In this document: positions 1 to 10,679 of the stretch, in pieces | Numbering within the stretch: the stretch's first letter is position 1 | Layout of the letters: each line of letters starts with the position of its first letter | Origin: Phocoena phocoena | Lineage: Eukaryota; Chordata; Mammalia; Artiodactyla; Phocoenidae | Length of the DNA: 64,000 nt | Direction of reading: 5' to 3' | NCBI RefSeq assembly: GCF_963924675.1 | Contig: NC_089240.1 | Location: 120,843,680 to 120,907,679 of the forward strand | Translations under genes and position numbers: made by a program | Notes under the pieces: model-generated | Database searches by the model: none | Told to the model about the DNA's origin: nothing | What the model saw: the letters and a program-made list of their open reading frames with translations, nothing else

Positions 1-2895
1 CCTTTCTTCTACTATGTTATACTGCCTCCTACTACAGATGCAAATTTATCACAGAAACAAGTGCTTACTTGAAACTTGCTACATAGGTAAGCATAAAATA
101 AATACCGGTGAATGAATGAAAGGGATCACAACAGACAGCTGATGCAAGTGTAACAGCAAAACAACAACAAAACCTATTTTTGTAACTACAAATTCCCTCC
201 CAGGAAGATGGAGCCTATCAAATAGAAATATATCCCACACTTCTGAATATTTTTATGGGTTTTGGATATACAGGCTGGAGAATCAAGCCTGAAGAGATCC
301 AAATAAATCTGCATAAGAGAAGGTAAGAATTTGGAGTTCTCAGTGCAACTCCAGATGGAGGGTGTGAGGAGAAGTAAGAGGGGGAGGAGAGGAGAAAACA
401 GCCAGGGTGGCGTGGTGAGAGGCTACGTGGGACGAGAGCAGCGATGGGAACACTAAGAAATGGGTGGCTGGTGCACGTTTTCAGAATAGGAATATCTACT
501 CTTGAACTTGAAATCGTTGGCACTTTGAAAAGGCAAATTCCTCCTCCGTATCTCTATAATTCCAAAATTTTGAATAAAGTCTACTAGCTTTTCAAAGGGT
601 TTCTGGCTTCTTCGGTGGAAAAAAGAAGCTGTGTTTCACATCTGAGTTGATTCTGGGAAGGAACAGAGAGACAGGACTCCTAGAGGCAGAATTCCAATGT
701 CAATGGTGCCCATGAGAAGGCAGGTTCTCCATTAACTGGCAAAACTCTTAAAAAGGGTGTTAGATGACCAAAAGACGTGTCATAAGGGTTCAAGTCAATT
801 TATCATGCACCCAATGTCTCGGTAACGCCCACTGATATCTGGGTTATTTGAGGTATTAGAAAGTCCTAATTTTTATAGCATTAATGTAGCTGGGATCTAA
901 AGGCAGGTTTGCCTTCAATGAAATGAGATGCTGCAAGAAAAAATATCTCATAGTCTGCATGGGCAATGAATTACAAAGAGCTAAGTATACTTTTATGGAT
1001 GGATGCCTAGGGAAGGGAGTTAGATATTTTAAAACATTTCCTGAGAGGAGAGGACATTTTAAAAAGGCTTGTGTAACTCACATTTAAGTGAGCAAGGAAC
1101 GGCAAAATAGCAATTTCTCCCTTCATCCAGGATAAGGAGGCATATGCTCATCCAGGAAGCAAGCAACGACAAAGTAACAGACTTTTGCACTCTGTAGGGA
1201 GAGACTTCCAAGCAGCGATCAGTATGGAATTTGTCCTTCCAGGGAATCACATAAAACTGCCTCTATGACAGCTGTAACGGGCCTCGATTTGAATGTATAG
1301 GCAGTGGCACAGGCACTGGCAGAACCGAAAGGGTCACATCTCTAGCATTTACACAGATTGTCTAATTAGCAGTGAAGAGCAGAAACAGTTAGGGCACTAG
1401 TAAAATCTGTACTTTCAAGGTGGAGTTTCTACATCTGCCGGCACAGAAACTGAAAGCTCTTTGAAATGCATCTGCTCAAGGCAGCCGACACTGATGTGGA
1501 CACAGTCTACACATGTGCACACACAATCCTGAGACCCAGAGCAGGCCAGCCACACTTTTCGTGGAGCAAGACCCAATCAGGCCCCACTCCTGACTGCTAG
1601 GGCCTTTGGTACAGTTGTTTTTTGTGCATTCAGCAGCATCATTATGCTTTGCTTACTCCCAACGTTTCAAAATCAATTTTTACAAAATGAAACTGTTAAC
1701 AGCAACAAACAACGTCAGCTTTCCCTTCTGTTAATAGTCTGGGAAAGGTATGATGTGAATCAGACGTTGAAGGGCTGAGCATGCCAGCCTGGGACTCATT
1801 TACTTGCTGAGACTCAGCTCTGATCTGGACTGTACAGTCAGAAACAACATGGAGGGCCCCGCGTCTCAGCCAGCCCTCCTTTGTAACTTGTGGCATTTAG
1901 AGATGGGCAGAGGCAGCAGGGAGGAGCTCCCCCCAGCCTCCTGCTCTTCTAGTTAAGGATCGAGGGACAGAAAGGAGGCAGTAAGAAATGAGAGGGAAAG
2001 AAATGCTCGGCAGTTCAGCACAGATGATCAAAAGCAGCTCCGACTACTGAGTCATGGAATCAGCCCTACTCAAAGGTCAGCCTGGGCAGAGGGGGCCACA
2101 AGGTGTTCTGGGGGGCCCAGCCACCTGCCAGTGTGAGGGGGATGCCAGTTCAGTTTCTGTCAAGTGAGCCTGCACGATGCGACCACTGGAGTTTAGAGTT
2201 GGACAGGGACCCCAAAGGCCTCTTGATTAGCTCGGGGACGTAGAGAGGGGAAGTCTCTTGATGTTTTTGCCCAGGTTCAACTCATCGGTTCCCAGGACCA
2301 GCTCTCTGAAACCTCCACGGTCACTGCCGCCCACAGCAATCCTCTCCTCCCTCCAGATAACAGACTTCTGACCGAGCAGCTACAGTGTGGGCAGCAGTGT
2401 ACTCAGTGGTTTCTATCCATCCATCGTCAGGTAATTCTCTTCACGCTCCTGACCAGTAGTTGAGGGTGAATCTTTCCCTCTCTCTCCCTGCACACCTTAC
2501 AGCCAACTGGAAAATAACTTCTGTTAAGTAGAAATCATCACTCTTCCTCTACCTCTTCACAACCTTCTGCCCACAGGAGGAGGAGCGAGTTATCTGATTG
2601 GTTAGACCGCAAGAATCTGAGCCCCAAGCTTCCCCAGTGACAGGGGAGAATGAATGAAACGTCCATGCTCACCTGCGCCCTCTACCCGAAGCTCTCGCTA
2701 CACTGTGAGGCAAGCTTGGATCCTCCAGGCAGCCTGGTTGCTGTCCCAACTAGCCCCAACTGCAGGGACCAAGGTCTAGACTTGTCGAGAAGGAGTAGGA
2801 CGCCTGTTTTATTTCAGACCAGCTAATTCAACCATGAGGGCGGATATTTGGATTTCCCGACCTCAGTGCATATTTGTCAGTGCAGACCATGGAAC
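1..2895. other. Unassigned single-copy-like DNA
   Basis: No repeat family that I recognise and no convincing coding exon. The part from about 1,780 to 2,750 is richer in G and C than the rest but has no CpG cluster and no open frame with clear splice sites. The short open frames on both strands are of chance length for this base composition. Confidence 0.5.
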
Positions 2896-3499
2896 TGTTG
2901 GGGAGGAATTAATTTTCCTCTACCCGTCTAGGTTCCTCTGGCTGGTCTAAGAATTAAAGCGACAAGACAGATTAACAGGAGGAAAGTCACACAAAAGTTT
3001 AATAACATGTGTACATTGGAGAGACCCAGGAGAACTGAGTAACTCGCCAAAATGGCCCAAGCCCTCACCTTAAATGCCATCTTCAGCTACAGACAAGAGA
3101 GGATGTTGGGGGTAGTGATTCGGGACTTCAAAGAGGAGGAAAGCAACTCACATGGAGATGGAAAAGCATGTGTTTGGGAAATAAACGTTTGCTGGGCCAG
3201 GCAGAGACAATAGGACACAGAGAGGAATTTTAACAAGCGGACTTCGCTAGGCTCCTCCCCGTCTACACACCTAGTTTATACTATAGTTATCTATGGTGCT
3301 GGCTCCCTTCCAGGATCAGGTCCTTTATCTACATTCTTTAGGCAGTTAGGGGGAAGGCTGAAGGTTCTTCCTGAGTCTTTTGGGCCTTGATTATTTTCAG
3401 CTCAAATAATCTGCATGCCAAAGAGACATTCTGGGGTGGCAAATTTTGTTCCTTTACAGAAAATAGTATGGAAAACTATTCCCCTTATACCTGGCAACA
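2896..3499 (-). mobile_element. Solo LTR, probably ERV1 class
   Basis: Read on the minus strand, the segment starts TGTTGCCAGGTATAAGGGG and ends CCTCCCCAACA, giving the TG...CA ends of a retroviral LTR of about 604 bp. Near its 3' end the minus strand has an ATTAAA polyadenylation signal, then the phrase CCTCCTGTTAATCTGTC and ACCAGCCAGAGGAACC, which resemble the R/U5 part of mammalian ERV1 LTRs. No internal retroviral genes lie next to it, so it is a solo LTR. Flanking bases (GGAAC left, GGTAA right) are not a clean target-site duplication. The class call is from memory; the LTR nature is better supported than the family. Confidence 0.55.
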
Positions 3500-3734
3500 G
3501 GTAATTTTAACCATATTATAAGAAGTTGAGATCTAAGTAGCTTCTGTAACTTGCCCGCTTGTTTCTTATACCCCCACGTATCAGTTTTTTCAGCCTAATT
3601 TATTAAATTTAAGCTATCTGAAGGCAGGAACTGTATCATCATTTTTTGATCAAGACAAGGGATAGGGCTGAGAAGGTTCAACAATATACACAGGAAATTT
3701 AAGTGTACTAGTGCATTAATTAAAAATAATACAA

Positions 3735-3925
3735 AGTAACTTGTAAGGCAGGTACTGTAAAGGGCACTTTCATTTCACAACACACTTACTTTTCATCACT
3801 GTTAGATAGGAATTATCATCCCCATCGTAAAGGAAAAAAAAAAAAACAGTCCGAGAGAGCCAAGGCAAATTGCTGGACTTCACACAACCACGATGTGGCC
3901 AAGCTGGAATCTGAGCACAGCTTTC
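3735..3925 (-). mobile_element. MIR SINE fragment
   Basis: Antisense MIR features in order: GGAATTATCATCCCCAT, a purine stretch matching the AAACTGAGGC region with an A-run expansion, then a degraded TTGCCCAAGGTCACAC-like part and GGAATCTGAGCACAG. Old and divergent. Confidence 0.6.
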
Positions 3926-4074
3926 TCTAAGTCAATTTTTTGCATTTACCCACATTTTCTTACAATAGGTTGGAAAACTTCCTAATGAACCTTCTAATCA
4001 GGAAAGAGGCCAAATTCCCCCATCCTTGCATTGGGACACCACTCAGTGAGAAATGAAAATGGCAAAGGATCTAA

Positions 4075-4150
4075 TCCTGAAGGTCTCACAATGCCTAGCA
4101 CAGCATTTAGCACAGAGTGAGTATTTAATAGATTCTTATAGGTTGAACAA
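4075..4150 (+). mobile_element. MIR/L2-type 3' fragment
   Basis: The phrase ATGCCTAGCACAGCATTTAG followed by GAGTATTTAATAGATTCTTA matches the shared 3' end of MIR and L2 (cf. GTGCCTGGCACATAGTAG, AATAAATATTTGTTG). Too short to separate the two. Confidence 0.5.
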
Positions 4151-4339
4151 TAATGACAAATTCTACCAAAAGAAAAAATAAAGCATGCCTCCATGTATTT
4201 TATAAAAAATACTGAGCTGCATTTCATTGGAGAGGATCTACTATCCTTAAGACCTAAAAACAAACAAACAAAAAAACTAAACAAAACTATTTTTCAAAAG
4301 ATCCAAAAAATGTATCTAAAATTATCTAATTTCTGGTTT

Positions 4340-4455
4340 TCCTCCCACTGTGTCTGCTACTGTAACTGCTGTGGCCTTCAGGGTCTTCATCTATACAGGG
4401 AGGATATTAATAATACCTGGCTCATCTTATAAGGCTGTAGAGAGAATGAAGGAGA
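4340..4455 (+). mobile_element. MIR SINE fragment
   Basis: Sense-strand MIR core: a degraded CTCAGTTTCCTCATCTGTA region (CAGGGTCTTCATCTATACAG), then GATATTAATAATACCTGGCT and TAAGGCTGTAGAGAG, matching the ATAATAGTACCTACC / GGTTGTTGTGAGGA part of MIR. Confidence 0.6.
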
Positions 4456-4620
4456 GAAAATCATTCTAGGGCATACATCTATCATTGCACTTATGATAGC
4501 ATCCTGTCATTACCTGGCTTTGTGGCTGCCTCCCACACTAGACTTTGAAATCCTTAAAGCAAAAGAAATTTTATTCTACTTTGTGTTCGCAGTATCTCTC
4601 AATATAAAAATCACTAAAGT

Positions 4621-4978
4621 AGGACTTCCCCTGGTGGCGCAGTGGTTAAGAATCCGCCTGCCAATGCAGGGGACACAGGTTCAAGCCCTGGTCCAGGAAG
4701 ATCCCACATGCCACAGAGCAACTAAGCCCATGTGCCACAATTACTGAGCCTGTGCTCTAGAGCCTGTGAGCCACAACTACTGAGCCCACGCGCTACAACT
4801 ACTGAAGCCCGCGCACCTAGTGCCCGTGCTCCATAACAAGAGAAGCCACCACAATGAGAAGCCCGCGCACCACAACAAAGAGTAGCCCCCGCTCACTGCA
4901 ACTAGAGAAAGCCCACACAAGCAACGAAGACCCAACGCAGCCAAAAATAAATTTATATAAAAAAATTAAAAAGTAAAT
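4621..4978 (+). mobile_element. CHR-type tRNA-derived SINE, long type
   Basis: Starts AGGACTTCCCCTGGTGGCGC and carries an A-box-like TGGCGCAGTGG and a B-box-like GGTTCAAGCCC. The head can fold as a tRNA whose acceptor arms are CTTCCC and GGGAAG. After it comes a body of repeated CCACAACTACTGAGCC-like units, then the 3' block CAACTAGAGAAAGCCC and CAGCCAAAAATAAAT with an A-rich tail. Flanked by a 14-bp duplication with one mismatch (AAAAATCACTAAAG at 4606-4619, AAAAATCATTAAAG at 4979-4992), so it is a complete retrotransposition event. The family is typical of cetaceans. The tRNA-like head is a Pol III promoter relic, not a functional tRNA. Confidence 0.92.
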
Positions 4979-5049
4979 AAAAATCATTAAAGGAATGCTA
5001 TAATTAATTCATAAAATAATGAATAAATGAACACTGTTCTCACAGAAGA

Positions 5050-5131
5050 GCATTATGACATTTATATATATATATTTATTGTGTGCATATATGTATAACT
5101 CTATATATTACTACATATGTATCTATAACTA
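5050..5131. repeat. AT-rich TA-repeat stretch
   Basis: Degenerate TATA/TGTATA runs directly left of the MER2-like element; provides the TA target used by that element. Confidence 0.6.
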
Positions 5132-5290
5132 CAGTTGGCCCTTCATATCTGTGAGTTCTGCATCTGTGGATTCAACCAACCATGGATCAAACAATATTTG
5201 GGGGGAAAAAAATTCCATAAAGCTCCAAAAAGCAAAACTTGAATGTGCTGTGCACTGGCAACTATGTCCATAGCATTTACACTATACCTG

Positions 5291-5825
5291 CAGACCTTGT
5301 TCTATCGTGCTTCCCTTTACTGTGCTAAAGTTACTATGTCTTTTACAAATTGAAGGTTTGTGGCAACCCTGTGTTGTCAGATCATGACTAGCATTTTTTA
5401 GCAGTATTTTTAAATTAAGGTATGTAATTTTTTTGACATAATGCAATCACACACTTAATAGACTACTGTATAGTGTAAACATAACTCTTTTTTTTTTTTT
5501 TTTTTTTTTTTTGCGGTACGCGGGCCTCTCACTGCTGTGGCCTCTCCCGTTGCGGAGCACAGGCTCCGGACGCGCAGGCTCAGCGGCCATGGCTCACGGA
5601 CCCAGCCGCTCCGTGGCATGTGGGATCCTCCCCCGGACCAGGGCACGAACCCGCGTCCCCTGCATCGGCAGGCGGACTCTCAACCACTGCGCCACCAGGG
5701 AAGCCCTAAACATAACTCTTACATGCACGGGGAGACCAAGAAATCTGTGTGACTCACTTTATTGTGACATTTACTTTATTGCAGTGATCTGGAAGTGAAC
5801 CCGCAATATCTCCGTGGTGTGCCTG
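5291..5825. mobile_element. Tigger-type MITE nested in the MER2-like element
   Basis: The left part has TTTTACAAATTGAAGGTTTG and TGGCAACCCTG, characteristic of a Tigger left end. The right part has CTTTATTGTGACATTTACTT, GCAGTGATCTGGAAGTGAAC and CCGCAATATCTCCGTGGTG, ending GCCTG followed by TA. The left terminus is eroded and placed only to within a few bases. It carries no transposase. A CHR SINE interrupts it. Confidence 0.75.
5490..5706 (-). mobile_element. CHR-type SINE, short type, nested in the Tigger
   Basis: Reverse-strand copy of the GC-rich short form: tail of more than 20 T (A on the minus strand), then GCGGTACGCGGGCCTCTCAC, ending CCACCAGGGAAGCCC. A perfect 14-bp target-site duplication TAAACATAACTCTT flanks it (5476-5489 and 5707-5720), and the Tigger sequence continues across it. 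Confidence 0.93.
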
Positions 5826-6025
5826 TATTTTCAACTATTTACAGAGCACGTACATTGTATTAGGTATTACAAGTAATCTAGAGATGAGTTAAGGTATACA
5901 GCAGGATGTGCGTAGGTCATATGCAAATACTAAACCATTTTATACGAGGGACTTGGGCATCCATGGATTTTGGTATCTGCAGGGGTCCTGAACCAATCCC
6001 CCACAGATACTGAGGGATGGCTGTA

Positions 6026-9000
6026 TATACATATAACTGTGTACGTGTATATAACCATATGTAAATACATATAAAATAAAGTGATTGAAATGTTCCAAAA
6101 CTGAGTTACTTTTAATTGAAAATTTTACTTCTAAGTACTTTTTAATGGTCAACTTCGCCGCGACCATCATACCCTTCATCAACAGTGCAATTGGTGATGG
6201 TTGCAGAGCTCTGGAAATTTAGAAAAAATAAATGAATTGGACACTTAAAATAATTTGATGTTGAGTTATCCCTCAGTCAACCATTTTTCTTTTCTTAAAG
6301 AACCTGTTTCATTCAAGTTGAAGAGAGTCTTCGTTTTTGTCTGAAGTAGACCTGATGCTCTGGATTTAATTTAACATCCAAAGTCCCTATCAGGATGCTT
6401 TTCCCTGCTCTCAGCAGGCCTGCCATATTCTCTTTATTTCAAAGTTTGTATCTAGTTTACATATCGGCATTAGGGAAAGGTCTCATGGCCTGCAAATATG
6501 CTCTGAACCTTTGCCTGTTTCCAGTTCAGTGCAGTGCCTCTGGTCCTATCCTGTGATGGTGCATGCCGAAATGGGACTGCACCTCCCTGCAGTATTTTGT
6601 CTTCCGTGCAGACACCTGGAGCTGAAGTCCATGTCCCTGCCATGGCCTATGGCCGCAAGATCTCTGCATTCAATGACTTATTTTCATCAACCCCCGGCTA
6701 ATTTCATTTCACCAGTTTACTCAACAATAAAGGTCTTGAGAAATCTTGGCTACCTCCTCACCCTGGGATGCGTGGGGTTGTTGGCTGTGAGAGTCTGTGC
6801 TTAAATCCAGATCTAGGACATCATCCTCAGGTGTGTCTAACCTCACACCTACGGGGCACCTTGCTTGCGGCTCGAACGTGACTAATTTAGGGGCATCTTG
6901 ATGATGCTTTCCATTTCCACAGGCTATTCTCCAACCTGCCCTGTGCCTGGAAATTTGCCACACTCTCTACTCTGTAGTGTGTCCATACAGAGGAAGAAGC
7001 TAAGATACCCACGTATCACTGTGTCCTATTTTGGGAACCCAAAATCTGAAAACTGACTCTCTTTGCTTTCTTACTTATAATTATCTTAATCCATCACCAC
7101 TACCTCTAATTCTTTTCAGGCAATGGGTGACTCTAGCAGAGGTGCAAGGCTGAACACAAGGTAGAACGAAAAAAACAAACAAACACCTTAACACATTTGA
7201 AAAATATTATCTGTATTACATGAAACTGAACCAAATTGGGTATCAGATTCAAATCATTCATTTCAAAGAAAACCATTGTTAGAGCCAACACACCACAGTT
7301 AAACCATATAGTATACATATCACCTGGAGGCAGCAACTGAAAGGGATACTTTTCCGGTGCTAAGGTAGATATTGCTATAAACCCGTATCGTTTATATATG
7401 ATTGCCATGGATCTCAGTAGCTAATTTCAACTTACAGTCAAATATATGCAAATAGTGGGATCATTAGCATGAGAGTAGACAAGAACATCTGATAACAGAA
7501 AATCTGCAGGTGTCTCAAAGACAAAGCCTTCGTTTGAGAAGAAAGTGCTTTGCTATAAATATATCAGATTAGTTGACTCCAGAGATCTCTTTTTATTTGA
7601 TCCACGTCTTGGAGAAAAGTTTTTGGTAATGCCGTAAACTCTGTTCTAACTATTCAAGACAGCTCGACAGCTAATAAAAGCCACAGCACATATATCAGAA
7701 AGAAAACCATACTTGATGTCATATCCAGCCCCTGCCATTGTTGTCCCTACCTTTTAATAAACTGTGCAAATACCTCTATCAGAGCTTCCCAAATAGGTGC
7801 AGAGTTATTTCATCCCATGAGCACTCGAGGTGGCCTCTAACCTGTGAACCCATTATCTCTAGTCCTGAGTAGCCTTATCTGTCAATGGCATGGTGTTATA
7901 CACGTGTTTCTTTACTACATGCGCTATGGAGTGAAGGAGGTTTAAAAGCACTGATGTAGATCACAAGAGCAAAGGGGTTTCATCTCATGAAGCAAGTCAC
8001 ACCTATTAGTAGAAGCTGCCTGGAACCCTGTATAAAGGGAGGTTCTGGCAAAGTGGCTAGTATCAGTGGCAGGGGGAGCTGTACCTAATTATCACTATTT
8101 ACTGCAGGTCTGGGGGTGAGAACCTGCAGCAAACTTTTTGTTAATCTCGACATACATGTTATGATTCTGAGGGTGCAGTAATAAACTGATTGCCTCCGCT
8201 AAGGAGGCCAGACATATATTAACACAAGGAAGCGGGGGTGTGGAGAGAAGAAAGAAACTTAATGAAGTTTAGTGTGAGAAGGCATGTACCTGCAAATCTG
8301 TCCCATGGGCCTGCAATGTATTTGTAATGTACATTATGAAGCGATTCTTGGGGAAAAGCATTGCCCCTATAAAGTACATGTTAAAAGAAAATGGTTATGA
8401 TTATGCCTGTTTCCGGCTCCACTGTGGTCAATGTAGCCTGAGTCTATTATCCTGGCCTAAGGCGTTCAGGGCCTTTTGCTTTCCGCTGCTATGCAAAGCA
8501 TGACACGTCAGCACCTCATCGACCACTCTAGTGAGAATAAAGGCAAAATCAGTCAACATAAGATTTGAAGTTTGAGTGGAATTATTCCTTAACGGAGTCT
8601 AAACTTTAGTGATTGCTATCTATTTTGAAAATAATTTTATTAACTTTTTTTGGTTGTCTTGTCTTAAAAACATCAGATAGCCTATAATGTTCATTTCTAT
8701 TACTAGCCGTGTCTCACAACTCATACTCAATAATAAGAATTCTAAAAGATACTCTCTACTATTTTCTACTTAGACATTTACACAAATAAGAGTTAAAAAG
8801 GGAAACACTTCTGAAAAGGCTGAAAACCGTCTAAGCTTCAGTATCAAATTAAAGACAGGAAATATTTTTATCATGTTAGAGCTGTAATTTATATCAGTGT
8901 AAAGGAATAAATGAAAAATAAAAATATTTCACATGATAAAAAGCAATTATTTCCACTTCAACATTTAAAACCATCCTTTACAAAGGTGTAGTATTAAGTA

Positions 9001-9930
9001 TAATATGTCTTAATAAGAGCAATTTTCATAATTATACCTCAACTTCATATCCCCATTTTAATTAGAATCTTCTGCTCTTCTGCAAGATTTCTACAAAGTC
9101 AGTTGCAAATGTGTTACCAACTTCTTTATCAATATAACCAACCTGCAGAACAACTCACGGTCTTTAAGAAGTCCCAGAATACTTAAATGGTTTAAGTCCC
9201 TTTTTTCTCCTCATTGAGAGAGTCAATGCTACTACCTCAAGGAGAACCATAATATAATTCAATTAATATGAGTGTGCATATTTGCTTTCAATTCTAAGAT
9301 CAGCAAATTCTTCACAATTCCCACTTGGTGACACTATAATGCCATTTCTCTTAATTAATGGCTACCTGAGGACTAATTATAGATTAAAGCAGAATACTGT
9401 AAAAGAATGTAAAACCACCACTAAAGAAATGAATTTTGGAAAGACCCTATTATTTACAAGTATCCCCCTCACATTCTCTTAATTTAGCCTATATAACCTC
9501 CTTTGGCCATCACAATGCACTCCTACCTTGACCACCCTCATGAGGAGCAGTCAGTGAGTCACGAGTCTGGCTTTAGTCAGTTTCATCTTTAATTGTTAAT
9601 TCCTTTGATGACTTCTGTTGACGATTACTTTAACCACCAATGACACAGCATATTTTAATCCCAAGCATTTAAATTCTCTGTAGAAAATGGTAATTCCTCT
9701 TCAAGGAGAATTAGAGTTCCACTGCCTTAGAGCTTCAGCCAGGCTCCATTTGCATTCGTAAAACACTTTCAGTTTCTAGAATTCTAATTTCTAAAATTAC
9801 ACTTTAAGACAGAAGCAAATAGTTCTTTCCTTACCCACTGACAACTGGGACCAACAACTTATACAGAAAGCTGCTGCAAATTACTCAATGGTTTAAACAT
9901 TCCATATGGCTGTTAGGGAAGCCCTGAAGG
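6026..9930. other. Unassigned DNA
   Basis: No repeat that I can name with confidence and no supported exon. 6,500-7,010 is GC-richer and reads like a decayed LTR or pseudogene (an AATAAA at about 6,725), but I could not place it. 9,480-9,760 has TGAGTCA (an AP-1-type site near 9,555) in otherwise AT-rich single-copy DNA. Confidence 0.4.
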
Positions 9931-9934
9931 TGAA

Positions 9935-10375
9935 CTTTTGAAGTGTGATGATTGAGTTGATATCTAAAGACCGAATATGAAGAGGAGGCGAAGAGTGTTC
10001 CACACAAAAGGGTGTGAGAGTAGGCCAGCATGGCGAGAGTAGAAATCATGGGGGACCATAGTTGAAAATGAATCCATGTTGCTAAGTGGAAGCCGCAAGG
10101 CTCAGGTATTTAATAGGTCATGATATAGGGCTTTTTTTTTTCTTTTAGCCAAACGATGTGAAGATATTTAACTGGAGAAGGTTGTGGATGATGTGGGATA
10201 TGATTAGATTTACAATTTGAAAAGATCAGTCCTGCTGCTGCTTGGAAAACAATCAGAGGCTTGAGTAGTTGGGAGGCTGCTGCAGTACAACATGTGAGAC
10301 ATGATGATGATGGACTAGAATGGTAAGCATGAGGAGTTCTGGACATGTCCATATGGAGATTTTAAATAGGCCATT
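9935..10375 (-). mobile_element. L2 LINE fragment (antisense)
   Basis: Antisense L2 landmarks in order: AGAGTGTTCCACACAAAAGG (cf. GCATTCCAGGCAGAGG), AAAAGATCAGTCCTGCTGCT (cf. AAAGATCACTCTGGCTGC) and GGAGGCTGCTGCAGTACAAC (cf. GGAGGCTACTGCAGTAGTCC). A CHR SINE interrupts it, and fainter similarity continues to about 10,670. Confidence 0.65.
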
Positions 10376-10390
10376 AAAACACGGCCTCGG

Positions 10391-10592
10391 GGGGCTTCCC
10401 TGGTGGCGCAGTGGTTGAGTCCGCCTGCCAAGGCAGGGGACACGGGTTCATGTCCCGGTCCGGGAAGATCCCACATGCAGCGGAGCGGCTGGGCTCCTGA
10501 GCCGTGGCCGCTGAGCCTGCGCGTCCGGAGCCTGTGCTCCGCAGGGGGAGAGGCCACAGCAGTGAGAGGCCCGCGCACCGCAAAAAAAAAAA
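10391..10592 (+). mobile_element. CHR-type SINE, short type
   Basis: Complete short form ending CCGCGCACCGCA plus an A tail. Target-site duplication of 15 bp with one mismatch: AAAACACGGCCTCGG at 10376-10390 and AAAACATGGCCTCGG at 10593-10607. Lies inside the L2 relic. Compared with sister copies it lacks two bases between the A box and anticodon region (GGTTGAGTCC for GGTTGAGAGTCC). Confidence 0.92.
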
Positions 10593-10679
10593 AAAACATG
10601 GCCTCGGCGTTTGGAGACATCTGGGCTAGAGATATGATCTATCTCACTGGGGCAGTTACATTTTTTAAAAGGAGGTAGG

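Larger units (their letters stand above)
5132..6023. mobile_element. MER2-like DNA transposon (Tigger superfamily), interrupted
   Basis: Left end CAGTTGGCCCTTCATATCTG, right end (reverse complement) CAGCCATCCCTCAGTATCTG: imperfect terminal inverted repeats of about 24 bp. Both ends are bordered by TA (5130-5131 and 6024-6025), as expected for a Tc1/mariner/pogo element. Inside lie the typical TGGATTCAACCAACCATGGA and the right-half phrases TAGGTATTACAAGTAATC and GACTTGGGCATCCATGGATT. No transposase remains; it is a short nonautonomous derivative. Its middle is occupied by a second transposon, which makes the span about 0.9 kb instead of about 0.35 kb. Confidence 0.8.

Noticed and set aside
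4621..4700. tRNA-like head with A and B boxes
   Set aside because: The same head starts all 15 SINE copies and is followed by a SINE body and A tail. These are SINE promoters, not tRNA genes.
6511..6804. 97-codon frame in the GC-richer block
   Set aside because: No recognisable domain; the opposite strand is open too. More likely decayed repeat.
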